Shown: piece after piece, positions 1 to 10,310 of the stretch | How the letters are laid out: each line of letters begins with the position of its first letter | Position numbering within the stretch: position 1 is the stretch's first letter | NCBI RefSeq assembly: GCF_000519085.1 | Contig: NZ_KI912577.1 | Span: forward strand, 4,768,035 to 4,832,034 | Origin: Methylobacterium sp. 10 | GTDB lineage: Bacteria; Pseudomonadota; Alphaproteobacteria; Rhizobiales; Beijerinckiaceae | Length of the DNA: 64,000 nucleotides | Direction: 5' to 3' | Notes under the pieces: generated by a model | Told to the model about the DNA's origin: nothing | Database searches by the model: none | Seen by the model: the letters and a program-made list of their open reading frames with translations, nothing else | Position numbers and translations under genes: made by a program

Positions 1-1197
1 CCCGTCACCGTCCTCTCCGGGTTCCTCGGTGCCGGCAAGACGACCCTGCTGAACCATATCCTCAACAACCGCGAGGGACGACGCGTCGCCGTGATCGTCA
101 ACGACAAGAGCGAAGTGAACATCGACGCCGCCCTGATCCGTGACGGAGGCGCCTATCTCTCCCGCACCGACGAACGGCTGGTGGAGATGAGCAATGGCTG
201 CATCTGCTGCACGCTCCGGGACGACCTCCTGGCCGAGGTCCGGACGCTCTCGGAGGATGGGCGGTTCGATTACCTCCTGATCGAAGGCACCGGTATCGCC
301 GAGCCCCTGCCGGTAGCGAGCACCTTCTCGTTCCGCGATGAGGACGGTGCGGCGCTCAGTGACGTCGCCCGCCTCGAGGCCATGGTCACCGTCGTCGATG
401 CGGTGAGCCTCCTGAACGATTACGGCTCGACGGCGTTCCTGCGTGACCGGGGCGAGATCTCGGGCGAGGACGATGCCCGGACCCTCGTCAACATGCTGGT
501 GGAGAAGATCGAGTTCGCCGACGTAATCGTCAGCAACAAAGCCGGTGATGTCGGCGAGGATCAACTCGCCCTGGTCCGCTCGGTTATACGCGGACTCAAC
601 GCAGATGCCCGCATCGTCGAGGCCGCCTATGGCCGCGTCCCCGTCGATCAGGTCCTGAATACCGGCCTGTTCAGCGAGGAGAAGGCACAGGAACACCCGC
701 TCTGGTTCAAGGAACTCTTTGGCGCCGCGCAGCACGTGCCCGAGACCGAGGAATATGGAATCGGCTCGTTCGTCTACCGAGCCCGCCGTCCCTTCGCGCC
801 CGAAGCTTTCCATGCCTTCACCAAGGCGACATGGCCGGGCCTCATCCGCGCGAAGGGGCATTTCTGGCTGGCGACGCGACCGGACTGGGTCGGTGAATTC
901 TCCCTCGCCGGTTCCTTCGCGCGGGTGTCGCCGATGGGGGCGTGGTGGGTCTGCGTGCCGAAGGCCCGCTGGCCGGAGGATGCGGAGTGGCGCACCCATC
1001 TGTCCCGGAACTGGAGCGAGCCCTGGGGCGACCGGCGCCAGGAATTGGTCTTCATCGGCACGGGCCTCGACCGCTCGGCGATCACCGCCGCACTCGACGC
1101 CTGCTTGGTCGGTTCCGAGGGGGTGACGCGCTTCGATCCGGAGCCTTACCGCTCCCTGCCCGATCCGTTTCCCAGCTGGCAGCGAGCCGCCGCCTGA
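1..1197 (+). CDS. CobW/COG0523-family GTP-binding metallochaperone (5' end outside window)
   Basis: The frame is open from base 1 and begins with the P-loop GFLGAGKTT, so only a few N-terminal residues are missing. Further on are the metal-binding GCICC motif (about residues 66-70), a SNKAGD guanine-recognition motif (about 178-183) and a C-terminal CobW_C-like domain (about 245-380). Members of this family are cytosolic GTPases that insert or deliver metals such as zinc or cobalt; which metal this one serves cannot be read from the sequence. The stop codon overlaps the ATG of the next gene by one base (TGATG), which suggests a two-gene operon. Family call is secure, substrate is unknown. Confidence 0.9.
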   Translation, partial: PVTVLSGFLGAGKTTLLNHILNNREGRRVAVIVNDKSEVNIDAALIRDGGAYLSRTDERLVEMSNGCICCTLRDDLLAEVRTLSEDGRFDYLLIEGTGIAEPLPVASTFSFRDEDGAALSDVARLEAMVTVVDAVSLLNDYGSTAFLRDRGEISGEDDARTLVNMLVEKIEFADVIVSNKAGDVGEDQLALVRSVIRGLNADARIVEAAYGRVPVDQVLNTGLFSEEKAQEHPLWFKELFGAAQHVPETEEYGIGSFVYRARRPFAPEAFHAFTKATWPGLIRAKGHFWLATRPDWVGEFSLAGSFARVSPMGAWWVCVPKARWPEDAEWRTHLSRNWSEPWGDRRQELVFIGTGLDRSAITAALDACLVGSEGVTRFDPEPYRSLPDPFPSWQRAAA

Positions 1198-1511
1198 TGG
1201 CGTTCTCTTTCCTGAAGGATGCCCGCGCCCGCTCGGCCGCGCGTTCGGCCGATGCGGCTAGACTCAAGGATGAGCTTCGCCTCGGCCTGCGTCTTGGCGA
1301 GGATGACGTTCTCGCCGTCAACGAGATCGCCTGTGGCGAGCCTGGCTGCGCCGATCGCGAGACCATCGTTCTCGTGATGCGGGTCGGCGAGCCGACGCGA
1401 GCCTTGCGGATCGCGCGCGGCATGGATGCGGTGGAGGCTGACGATATCACCCGGCTTGGGGCGGAGGAAGATTCCCTGAGGCGGGAGAGCGCGACTTCGC
1501 CTACAGCTTGA
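1197..1511 (+). CDS. Conserved hypothetical protein cotranscribed with the CobW gene
   Basis: A 104-residue soluble protein whose ATG shares a base with the upstream stop codon, so translation is probably coupled. The N terminus is basic and Arg/Ala-rich; the middle has a CGEPGC motif (two cysteines five residues apart) followed by a hydrophobic strand IVLVMRV. I know of similar short proteins next to COG0523 GTPases, but I cannot assign a function. The paired cysteines beside a metallochaperone invite the idea of metal binding; that is inference only. Its last 11 bases overlap the convergent DUF1192 gene. Confidence 0.6.
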   Translation: MAFSFLKDARARSAARSADAARLKDELRLGLRLGEDDVLAVNEIACGEPGCADRETIVLVMRVGEPTRALRIARGMDAVEADDITRLGAEEDSLRRESATSPTA

Positions 1512-1692
1512 AGATCGAGGAGGCCCGGTCCAGCGCGATTTTCTTTCCCGATTTCGCCGTCTCCAGCCGCTCGATCTCGGCTCGCAGCAAAGCGATCCGC
1601 GCTGCGATCTCGTCGAGGGAGAGGGTGTCGAGGCTCTCGCCGATCGTATGGGAGACCGGACGCTTGGGCCGGTCCGTGTCGTCGCCGTGCAT
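1501..1692 (-). CDS. DUF1192-family small protein
   Basis: A 63-residue protein with the layout of the DUF1192 family: an N-terminal RPKRP stretch, a short helix with LDTLSLDEIAARIALL, then a charged helix RAEIERLETAKSGKK and an aromatic end (IFKL). These proteins are small, soluble, helical and of unknown function, and are common in Alphaproteobacteria. The start is an ATG at base 1692. It is convergent with the preceding hypothetical gene, overlapping its 3' end by 11 bases. Confidence 0.8.
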   Translation of the reverse strand: MHGDDTDRPKRPVSHTIGESLDTLSLDEIAARIALLRAEIERLETAKSGKKIALDRASSIFKL

Positions 1693-1722
1693 GGCGTATC
1701 CCTCCTGTCGTCCGGTGCCTGC

Positions 1723-2637
1723 CTAACGGTCCCAGCGCGAGACCGAACGAACGTGCTGCTGAGTGCCGGCATATTGCTTGAGGAAGGTCGTCATCTCCGA
1801 CAGTTCCGGTGCCTTCGAGCGGAAGGTGACCGAGAGGGCCAGAAGCGTGTCGGCATGGTCGAGGCCGGGATAGATCCGTTCCTGCACCGGAACGCGCACC
1901 GCGCGTAGCCGCGCCGCCAGGCTCTGCGTGTTGCGCGGGCGGACAATGGTGTCATTGTCGCCCGTCGCCAAGAAGGCTGGAGGCGAATGAGGACCGGCGA
2001 AGGTGATCGGCTGCGTCTCCGCCGGATCGGGGGCCTGTCCGAATACATCCCGCGACGTGTCCTGATCGAAGGGATGAAAGTCATAGGGACCGGACAGACC
2101 GGCCACGGCCCGAATCACCTTCGGGTCGACGCCTGCCTTGCGCAGGTAACGCGGATCGAGTCCGAGCATCAGGGCATTGTAGGCCCCGGCCGAGTGTCCG
2201 GCGAGCACGATCCGGCGCGGGTCGCCGCCATACTCGGCGATGTTGTCGCGGACCCAGGCGACGGCGGCGGCGCCATCATCGAGGAAGTCGGGGAACCGCA
2301 CCTCCGGATAGACCCGGTAATCGGGAATGACGGTGACGAAGCCCTGGGCTGCCATGGCCTGACCGACGAATTCGTAATCGTCCTTCGTGCCGGATTTCCA
2401 AGAACCGCCGTAGAAGAAGACCAGAACCGTCGCATCCGCCGCGCCGCCGGCGGGCGTGAACACATCGAGGCGCTGGCGCGGATGGATGCCGAAGGCGGCG
2501 CTCTTCTGGGCGAGCCGTCCGCCCTGGTCCCGCGGGCCGATGGCGTCGAACAGGGCGAGGGGCGAACAGGCCGTGACCCCGAGGGCGGCCAATATGAGGG
2601 AGGCGAGAGTGGCGAGGGCAGCGAAAGCGCGGGTCAT
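1723..2637 (-). CDS. Alpha/beta hydrolase, predicted lipoprotein (carboxylesterase/lipase-like)
   Basis: I start the gene at the ATG at 2637 because it gives a clean lipoprotein signal peptide: positive N terminus, hydrophobic core and a GVTAC lipobox with Cys24. A longer frame exists upstream but would bury this signal. The hydrolase fold shows an oxyanion motif FFYGGSW, a nucleophile elbow GHSAG (Ser149), an acid in GDNDT and a catalytic His in LDHAD. The protein is 304 residues, normal for this family. It probably hydrolyses an ester at the envelope; the substrate is not evident. The stop lies 30 bases upstream of the DUF1192 start, on the same strand. Confidence 0.85.
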   Translation of the reverse strand: MTRAFAALATLASLILAALGVTACSPLALFDAIGPRDQGGRLAQKSAAFGIHPRQRLDVFTPAGGAADATVLVFFYGGSWKSGTKDDYEFVGQAMAAQGFVTVIPDYRVYPEVRFPDFLDDGAAAVAWVRDNIAEYGGDPRRIVLAGHSAGAYNALMLGLDPRYLRKAGVDPKVIRAVAGLSGPYDFHPFDQDTSRDVFGQAPDPAETQPITFAGPHSPPAFLATGDNDTIVRPRNTQSLAARLRAVRVPVQERIYPGLDHADTLLALSVTFRSKAPELSEMTTFLKQYAGTQQHVRSVSRWDR

Positions 2638-2718
2638 GCATCTCTCAAACGGGGAACGAAGGCCCGAATGACACGTGCCGCACGGCGGATTCATGACCGG
2701 AATAAGGGTTATTCGGAC

Positions 2719-3585
2719 TCAGGTCCGCAGCACGATGCAGGCACCCCCGACCTTGCGAATGCGACCGCACAGCATATCGCCCGCCGCCCGGCTCTCTGCG
2801 GGTATGCGGATCCGGTAGAAGGCGCGCGTGCCGCGGCTGCGCAGGCGCGTTCCGATGATCATCGGCCGCACCTCGCCGATCACACCGGCATAGAGTTTCC
2901 GGGTGCGAGAAAAGCTCTGGAGGGCGAGGGATTTTGAGAAATTGCCGGCGAGCTGAATGCCCCAGGGGGCGGCGGGCCCTTCGTTGCCGCCGAGGGCGAA
3001 GCGCTCGCCGCGTGAGGGGATCCGCAACGCGGCGGTGACCTGGAGGCAGGTTTTCGGCGCTTCCGCCTTGGGGGCTTCGGTCTCTCCCCCCGCCCCGTTG
3101 ACGGCCGCGCCTCCGCGCCAATCCTCTGCCGGCGCGCCGGTGATCGCCATCACATAGGCGCGCGTTTCGGCAGGCAGCCCGCCCGTGCCTGCGAGCCAGC
3201 CCGAGACCCGGCCAGCGCCGCCGTTATAGGCGGCCGCCGCGAGGCCGAGATTGCCGAACTGGCGATTGAGATCGGCGAGAAGGTGCGCCGCGTGGGGGAT
3301 AGCTTGTTCGGGGTCGAAGGGATCGGTCAGCCCTCGCTCCCGCGCCGTGCCCGGCATGAATTGCGCAACGCCCTGCGCGCCGACAGGGCTCACCGCCGTG
3401 ACGCGAAAACTGCTCTCCCGCCAGATCAGCCGTGTCAGGAAGGGCACAGGCAGGCCGCGCACCTTGGCCGCATCCTCGATGAGGCGGCAGAGCGCCTGCT
3501 CCACGGTCTCCGTCGCCACCTCGGCCGAGGCCGGCGTGGCGGCGAGGAGACAATAGAGGAAGATCAGACTGCGGAGGGATGTCAC
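2719..3585 (-). CDS. Lytic transglycosylase, SLT domain with C-terminal SPOR-like region
   Basis: A 288-residue secreted protein. A signal peptide ends near residue 20 (ASA). The SLT fold carries the catalytic glutamate in WRESSF (Glu57), then GAQGVAQFMPGTA and the AYNGG motif. The last 80 or so residues (from PWGIQLAGNF) resemble a SPOR peptidoglycan-binding domain, and an alanine/glutamate-rich linker joins the two. The enzyme should cleave the MurNAc-GlcNAc bond of peptidoglycan, giving an anhydro end. It is transcribed towards the lipoprotein hydrolase gene 81 bases downstream, so the two could share a transcript. Confidence 0.88.
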   Translation of the reverse strand: MTSLRSLIFLYCLLAATPASAEVATETVEQALCRLIEDAAKVRGLPVPFLTRLIWRESSFRVTAVSPVGAQGVAQFMPGTARERGLTDPFDPEQAIPHAAHLLADLNRQFGNLGLAAAAYNGGAGRVSGWLAGTGGLPAETRAYVMAITGAPAEDWRGGAAVNGAGGETEAPKAEAPKTCLQVTAALRIPSRGERFALGGNEGPAAPWGIQLAGNFSKSLALQSFSRTRKLYAGVIGEVRPMIIGTRLRSRGTRAFYRIRIPAESRAAGDMLCGRIRKVGGACIVLRT

Positions 3586-3697
3586 GGGGCGTTTGTACTG
3601 GTGTCTGGTGGCGGATCAATCACCGTTCGCCGATCCCACGGCGCCGCGCTATAGGAAGTGTGATCCCAGTCTCCGTGGACCCGGTACCATCGCCTTG

Positions 3698-5326
<1,629 letters not shown>

Positions 5327-5340
5327 GCACAACGAGACTC

Positions 5341-6561
5341 ATGGCGCGCGTTCTCCTCATCGTCCTCGATTCGGTCGGCATCGGCGGAGGGCCGGACGCA
5401 GCACGCTACGGCGACGAGGGCTCGGATACGCTCGGCCACATCGCGGATTACTGCGCCGCCGGGGCGGGCGACCGCGAGGGACTGCGGGCTGGGCCCCTCG
5501 CTCTGCCGAACCTGACGCGCCTCGGCCTCGGCCTTGCCGCGGCGGGGGCGAGCGGTCGCATTCCATCTGGCCTCGAGCCCTCCGGTCCTGTCGTTGGAGC
5601 CTACGGCCATGCCATCGAGACCGCGCCCGGCAAGGACACGCCCTCCGGTCATTGGGAGATCGCGGGCGCTCCCATCATCGAGAATTGGGGCTACTTTCCA
5701 GATACGGCGCCAGCCTTCCCCGCCGTGCTCACCCAGACACTCATCGAACGGGGCAGACTTCCCGGCATCCTCGGGAATTGCCACGCTGCCGGCGTGTCGA
5801 TCATCGAGCATCATGGGGCCGAGCATGCCCGGACGGGCAAGCCGATCTGCTACACCTCGGCCGATAGCGTCTTCCAGATCGCAGCGCACGAAGAGACGTT
5901 CGGGCTAGTCCGCCTCTACGAGCTGTGCCGAGTCGCCCGCGAGATCTGCGATTCCTACCGCATCGGTCGCGTCATCGCCCGCCCCTTCGTCGGCTCCGAG
6001 GAGGCGGGTTTTCGGCGTACCGCGAACCGTAAGGATTTCGCCACGCAGCCGCCGGGGGAGACCTTGCTCGACAGACTGAGCGACCAGGGGCGCTCCGTCG
6101 TCAGCGTCGGTAAAATCGGCGACATCTTTGCCCACCGCGCCACGGGACGCGAGATCAAGCCCGCCGGCAACGCCGCATGTCTCGATGCGGCGCTCGCTGT
6201 GTTCAGTGCCCTCCCCGAGGGCGGGCTCGTCTTTTTGAACCTCGTGGATTTCGACACGGAGTACGGCCACCGCCGGGACGTGCCGGGCTATGCCGCCGAG
6301 TTGGAGCGCTTCGATGCGCGCGTACCCGAAATCCTTGCGGTGCTCGAGGAGGGCGATGTCTGCATCGTCACCGCCGATCATGGCAACGACCCGACTTGGT
6401 CCGGGACGGAGCACACCCGCGAGCAGGTGCCGGTCCTCGCCTTCGGTCCCGGTCTCACCGCTCGCCCGCTTGGGCGCCGGGAGACCTTCGCGGATATCGG
6501 TGCCTCGATCGCTCGACATCTCGGTATCGGCGAGTTGGGACGCGGCACATCGTGGTGGTGA
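5341..6561 (+). CDS. deoB: Phosphopentomutase
   Basis: A 406-residue member of the alkaline-phosphatase superfamily that interconverts ribose 1-phosphate or deoxyribose 1-phosphate with the 5-phosphates, linking nucleoside salvage to central metabolism. Metal-site motifs are visible: LDSVGIGG at the N terminus, GKDTPSGHWE near residue 97 around the phospho-acceptor threonine, DFDTEYGHRRD and the C-terminal TADHGNDPTWSGTEHTRE. Length is normal for DeoB. It follows the ABC ATPase after 14 bases, possibly in one operon, which would fit import and salvage but is inference. Confidence 0.95.
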   Translation: MARVLLIVLDSVGIGGGPDAARYGDEGSDTLGHIADYCAAGAGDREGLRAGPLALPNLTRLGLGLAAAGASGRIPSGLEPSGPVVGAYGHAIETAPGKDTPSGHWEIAGAPIIENWGYFPDTAPAFPAVLTQTLIERGRLPGILGNCHAAGVSIIEHHGAEHARTGKPICYTSADSVFQIAAHEETFGLVRLYELCRVAREICDSYRIGRVIARPFVGSEEAGFRRTANRKDFATQPPGETLLDRLSDQGRSVVSVGKIGDIFAHRATGREIKPAGNAACLDAALAVFSALPEGGLVFLNLVDFDTEYGHRRDVPGYAAELERFDARVPEILAVLEEGDVCIVTADHGNDPTWSGTEHTREQVPVLAFGPGLTARPLGRRETFADIGASIARHLGIGELGRGTSWW

Positions 6562-6594
6562 GAGGATTCCGCTCGATCCGGGCGGGACCGAGCC

Positions 6595-7020
6595 TCACAC
6601 CTCCCAACTCTCCTCTACCTCCGGTGGGATCGGTCTCGGACGGCGGTCGCTGCCGATGGCGACGAAAGTGAAGAGTCCTTCCGTCACCTTCATGGTGGTC
6701 TCGCCCTCCCGCTCGCGGCGCCAGACCTCGACTTGAATGCGAAGCGAGGTACGTCCGACCTTCACGATCCATGCATAGATGCTAACCTCGTCGCCGACGA
6801 TGACCGGCCGATGGAAGGTCATGGCATCCACGGAGATCGTGGCGCAGCGGCCCCTCGCCCGCCGCGCTGCAACGTTGCCCGCTGCCAGATCCATCTGCCC
6901 CATCAGCCAGCCGCCGAAAATATCCCCGGCTGGATTGGTATCCGCAGGCATCGCGATGGTACGCACGACGGGAGAGCCGCGGTCGGTGGGCTGTCGCGGC
7001 TCGGAAACATCGGTCGGCAT
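6595..7020 (-). CDS. Acyl-CoA thioesterase, YciA-like hotdog protein
   Basis: A 141-residue single hotdog-fold protein. The segment NPAGDIFGGWLMGQMDLA (about residues 28-45) holds the conserved Asn and Asp of YciA-type thioesterases, and VDAMTFHRPVIVGDEV is the typical central strand region. It should hydrolyse acyl-CoA thioesters in the cytoplasm to free CoA. The ATG at 7020 gives a 20-residue polar leader before the domain; a slightly later start cannot be excluded. The gene is convergent with deoB, 33 bases apart. Confidence 0.88.
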   Translation of the reverse strand: MPTDVSEPRQPTDRGSPVVRTIAMPADTNPAGDIFGGWLMGQMDLAAGNVAARRARGRCATISVDAMTFHRPVIVGDEVSIYAWIVKVGRTSLRIQVEVWRREREGETTMKVTEGLFTFVAIGSDRRPRPIPPEVEESWEV

Positions 7021-7177
7021 GGGGTGGTGTGGACTCCCGTTATCGCGGACCGGTAATGCAAACTGCGCGCCGCCCGTGTCGTCCTGTCACATCCGGCCGG
7101 TGGCGAACAGATTAGCTGGTTGGGGAGGGAGGCAGATCGTTACCCCCTCATCGCGGTGCTGACTGTCCCGCGTCTAC

Positions 7178-7675
7178 CTAAGCCGGCCAGCGCGGGCGCG
7201 TCCGCAGCAGCACCGCCCCGCCCGCCAGAAGACCGATGCAGAGCAGGGCGTAAGGCAGGCCCAGCAGCAGCAGGAAGAAGCCGGTACTCGCTTCGCCGCC
7301 GATGGCGCCGCTCCGAGGCTGGTCGAGAAGCCAGCCCAAGACACCGGTGATCATTAGCAGGACGATCCCGTTCAGTAGGATGGCGCCCCCGATGGTGAGG
7401 CAGCCCCAGCCAAACCGGCGGCGTTCATCGGGCACTCGGGCGAGGAGGAGAGTGACGGCGATCACGACGGCAGCTTGAAGCCCGATCGCGAGGAAGGGCA
7501 GCACGTCGATCGCCGGACCCTGCCAGGGTATGGCGGCATCCCGTATTCCAGGCTCGGGTCGGACCATCATGCCCAGTAGGGCGCTCATCGCAGGAAAGAT
7601 CACTCCTCCGATCGCCCAGCCTACGAACAGGCCGAAGAGGCCGCTGATGACCCATCGCCGGGTGTTCGGGATCAT
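7178..7675 (-). CDS. Four-helix integral membrane protein of unknown function
   Basis: A 165-residue protein with four strongly hydrophobic segments, near residues 8-28, 58-80, 93-118 and 131-157. I chose the ATG at 7675 (MIPNTRRWV) because the protein-like composition begins there. The frame is open further upstream but reads as low-complexity Arg-rich sequence. No motif is recognised. A perfect 9-bp hairpin lies just upstream of the start (7710-7733). Confidence 0.6.
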   Translation of the reverse strand: MIPNTRRWVISGLFGLFVGWAIGGVIFPAMSALLGMMVRPEPGIRDAAIPWQGPAIDVLPFLAIGLQAAVVIAVTLLLARVPDERRRFGWGCLTIGGAILLNGIVLLMITGVLGWLLDQPRSGAIGGEASTGFFLLLLGLPYALLCIGLLAGGAVLLRTRPRWPA

Positions 7676-7709
7676 GCCGTCCCTTCCTGCCGCCAGGGCA
7701 AAAATGATT

Positions 7710-7733
7710 CGCCCGGTCATCGGCGACCGGGCG
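7710..7733 (-). terminator. Perfect 9-bp hairpin upstream of the membrane-protein gene (possible terminator or attenuator)
   Basis: Bases 7710-7718 and 7725-7733 are exact inverted repeats (CGCCCGGTC and its complement) around a 6-base loop. Read on the minus strand, a run of five T follows after about six bases. It could terminate the transcript of the quinoprotein gene that ends at 7918 or attenuate entry into the next gene. The offset of the T run makes it an imperfect intrinsic terminator. Confidence 0.4.
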
Positions 7734-7917
7734 CAGGTTGCGCATCGCCTCCTCGACTCCGCCAATCCTTGAAACCCTACCACGGTGCTTCTCCACCGTG
7801 CAGGCCAAGCTCGCCGGGGGGGGCGGGGGCGGATGGCGTCGTTCCGGCCGTAGAACCCTCGCTCGATGAGGAAGTCTCCGTCCCTTCGAGACCGACACAC
7901 GGAATGGCGGAACGCCG

Positions 7918-9696
7918 TCAGTCCGGCAGGGCGAACACGACGAGCGCATCTCCGGTGCCGAAGCCCGAGCCCTTGGTGAAAGACGCTCCGCCGGCCGCCA
8001 CGGCCACGTATTGCCGGCCATCCAGGGAATAGGTGATCGGCGGCCCCCCGATCCCGGCACCGCACTGGAACCGCCACAGCATCGACCCGGTCGCCGCATC
8101 ATGGGCATCGAGATGGCCGTCCTCCTCGCCGGAGAAGACCAGACCGCCTGCGGTGGCGAGCGTGCCGCCGGAGAGGCGACTTCCCGCCTTCACCGACCAT
8201 TTGATCGCCCCCTCCTTCTTGAGGTCGACGGCCGTGAGCGTACTGAAGGACGGCTCGCCCTTCGCCTCGCTCGTTTCGGTGAAGCGGATCTGCGGCCTGC
8301 CATTCGAGGCCGGGACGGTCCTCACCGTGTAGGTCGTTGCGCCGTGCCGGACCTGGGCGTAGGCCATGCTCGTCGTCGGATCGAAGGCGACGGGATGCCA
8401 GGAGATCGCCCCGAGGGGACCGGGGCTGACGATGGTTCCGGCCTCGGTGGGTGGTTCGTAGAGATTTTTCTGCGTCGTGAGCGGAGCGGACTTGCCAAGA
8501 AGCGTACCAGTCTGTCGGTCGTGGACGTAGAGCCAGCCGGTCTTGCTCGCCTCGGCGACCGCCTTCACCGGCCCTTGCGGCGTCACGTAATCGAGCAGGA
8601 AGGGCGGGCTCGCTACGTCGTAGCCCCATTCGTCGTGCGGAACCTGCTGATAGTACCAGCGCAACCGGCCGGTCTTCACATCCAGGGCGACGAGGCTCAT
8701 CGTGTAGAGATTGTCGCCCGGACGTGAGAGGCCGAAATTCTGCGGCGCCGGATTGCCGGTGCCGACATAGATCAGTCCGAGATCGGCATCGTAGGCCGGG
8801 GTCATCCAGAGCGAGCCCCCGCCGACCTTCCAGGCTTCCTTGTGCCGGGGTGCGGCCGCCTTCTCGGCGGCGATGTCGCGATTGAGCGGCACCCCGTCGG
8901 CGGTTTTCTCCACAAAGCCGCCTTCCCAACCCTCCTCCTTGGTGACGTACCAGCGCCAGCGCTCCTCGCCGGTGGCGGCATCATAGGCGGCGAGCCAGCC
9001 GCGTCGGCCGTATCCACCCTCGATCCCGACCACGGCGCCGCCGTCGAGTCCGCCCTTCTCGTCCTCCACGTGAAGGCCGTAGCCCGCCCCTGCCACGCCG
9101 ACGATGACGAGTCCGTCGGCCACGAGGGGCGGCATCTTGAACCCGAGCCGGCTCGATCCCTGGATCGCGCCAGCACCGAGCGTTCCGGCGAGATCGGACG
9201 CGGTCTCCGACTCGCCCTCCTCCGGGCGTACCGCCTCATGATCCCACAGGACCTTACCGGTCTTCGCGTCGAGGGCGATCACCCGCCCGTCCATGGTCGC
9301 CTCGAAGACCTTGCCGCCGGAGACCGCGACGCCGCGATTGGAGGGCGGCCCGAAGATCTTCTCCGTCCGCGCCTTGTGGGTATAAGTCCACAGGACGCGA
9401 CCCGTCCGAGCGTCGAGAGCTGCGACGTGGTTCTGCGTGGTGGAGAGGTACATTACCCCGTCGACCACCACGGGCTCGGCCTGGAAGTAGCCGGTGATTC
9501 CGGTTTGGAAGATCCAGGCCGGGCGCAGCTTGGTGACGTTGGTCCGGTCGATCGTGGTGAGCGGTGAGAAATGCCGGTTGGTATGGTCGCGGCCGAACAT
9601 CGGCCATTCCTCGGCGCGGGCACTTGGCGAGAGCGTTAGCGTGCCGGCAAGCAGGAACAAGGACGAGACACGCGTGAGCGAGAGCCGAGATGCCAT
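7918..9696 (-). CDS. PQQ-dependent dehydrogenase-like quinoprotein, secreted
   Basis: A 592-residue periplasmic protein with a signal peptide (ends ARA near residue 28) and an eight-bladed quinoprotein propeller. Several W-motifs are visible (AALDARTGRVLW, IALDAKTGKVLW, VALDVKTGRLRW). The start at 9696 is preferred because AGGGG lies nine bases upstream; in-frame starts at 9720 and 9735 would only lengthen the signal region. TGNPAPQNFG and HDEWGYDVASPP correspond to the active-site strands of PQQ alcohol and sugar dehydrogenases. Two oddities: no adjacent Cys-Cys pair, and Gly358 sits where these enzymes usually have the catalytic Asp (W-D-x-D). No cytochrome or pqq gene is nearby. Substrate unknown. 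Confidence 0.85.
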   Translation of the reverse strand: MASRLSLTRVSSLFLLAGTLTLSPSARAEEWPMFGRDHTNRHFSPLTTIDRTNVTKLRPAWIFQTGITGYFQAEPVVVDGVMYLSTTQNHVAALDARTGRVLWTYTHKARTEKIFGPPSNRGVAVSGGKVFEATMDGRVIALDAKTGKVLWDHEAVRPEEGESETASDLAGTLGAGAIQGSSRLGFKMPPLVADGLVIVGVAGAGYGLHVEDEKGGLDGGAVVGIEGGYGRRGWLAAYDAATGEERWRWYVTKEEGWEGGFVEKTADGVPLNRDIAAEKAAAPRHKEAWKVGGGSLWMTPAYDADLGLIYVGTGNPAPQNFGLSRPGDNLYTMSLVALDVKTGRLRWYYQQVPHDEWGYDVASPPFLLDYVTPQGPVKAVAEASKTGWLYVHDRQTGTLLGKSAPLTTQKNLYEPPTEAGTIVSPGPLGAISWHPVAFDPTTSMAYAQVRHGATTYTVRTVPASNGRPQIRFTETSEAKGEPSFSTLTAVDLKKEGAIKWSVKAGSRLSGGTLATAGGLVFSGEEDGHLDAHDAATGSMLWRFQCGAGIGGPPITYSLDGRQYVAVAAGGASFTKGSGFGTGDALVVFALPD

Positions 9697-9731
9697 GCCA
9701 CTTCGCCCCTGGTGATTCATGACAGCACGGC

Positions 9732-10310
9732 TCAATCGATCACGAGTCGGGCGAGGCGTTCGGCAGCCTCGAGCTGAAACGGGGTATCCGCCGCATTCAT
9801 GGAGCGGGCGAGATCGGCCGCGCTTTGCCCGTTTCCGTCTCGCTTGGACGGGGCGGCGCCCTTCGACAGGAGCAGCTCCACCATCTCGGTGCGGTTGAAC
9901 ATGGCCGCCGTCATCAGCGCCGTGCGCGTACCAGTACCGACGCCGTCCACATCGGCACCCTTCTCCAGAAGAAGCTCGACGATAGCCATGTCGCCCTTGA
10001 AAGCCGCGCCGGCGAGCGGCGTCTGGCCACGATCGTTTGAGAGTTCGGGGTCGCCGCCGTATTCGAGGATGAGGCGTGTGGTCTCCACCTGGCCGTTGTA
10101 GGCGGCCAGCATCAGGAGGCTGTCGCCCTTGTCGTTGAGGAGGTTCGCCGGAAGCCCTTGTGCGAAGAGCTCGGCGAGCTCGTCCACATGTCCTACCCGT
10201 GCATAGTGGAAGACCCGGCCGGCGAAGGCCAGGGTCTCCGAGTCGAGTTCGGGACGGACGCTTTCGGCTGGAGTCGTCGCTTCAGGTTGCATCGTCAACG
10301 TCTGTCTCAC
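9732..10310 (-). CDS. Ankyrin-repeat protein
   Basis: A 192-residue protein with at least four ankyrin repeats, seen as GDSLLMLAAYNGQVE, GQTPLAGAAFKGDMAIVELLLEKGADVD, TALMTAAMFNRTEMVELLLSKGAAP and a degenerate first repeat. Such proteins are protein-binding scaffolds in the cytoplasm. The GTG start at 10310 overlaps the stop of the upstream reductase gene as GTGA, so coupled translation is likely; an alternative ATG lies at 10292. The partner is not evident, although coupling to the reductase makes that protein a candidate. Confidence 0.85.
   Translation of the reverse strand: MRQTLTMQPEATTPAESVRPELDSETLAFAGRVFHYARVGHVDELAELFAQGLPANLLNDKGDSLLMLAAYNGQVETTRLILEYGGDPELSNDRGQTPLAGAAFKGDMAIVELLLEKGADVDGVGTGTRTALMTAAMFNRTEMVELLLSKGAAPSKRDGNGQSAADLARSMNAADTPFQLEAAERLARLVID

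Noticed and set aside
6571..6593. Hairpin GCTCG...CGAGC between deoB and the thioesterase gene
   Set aside because: Interrupted stem and no T run, so the evidence for a terminator is too thin.
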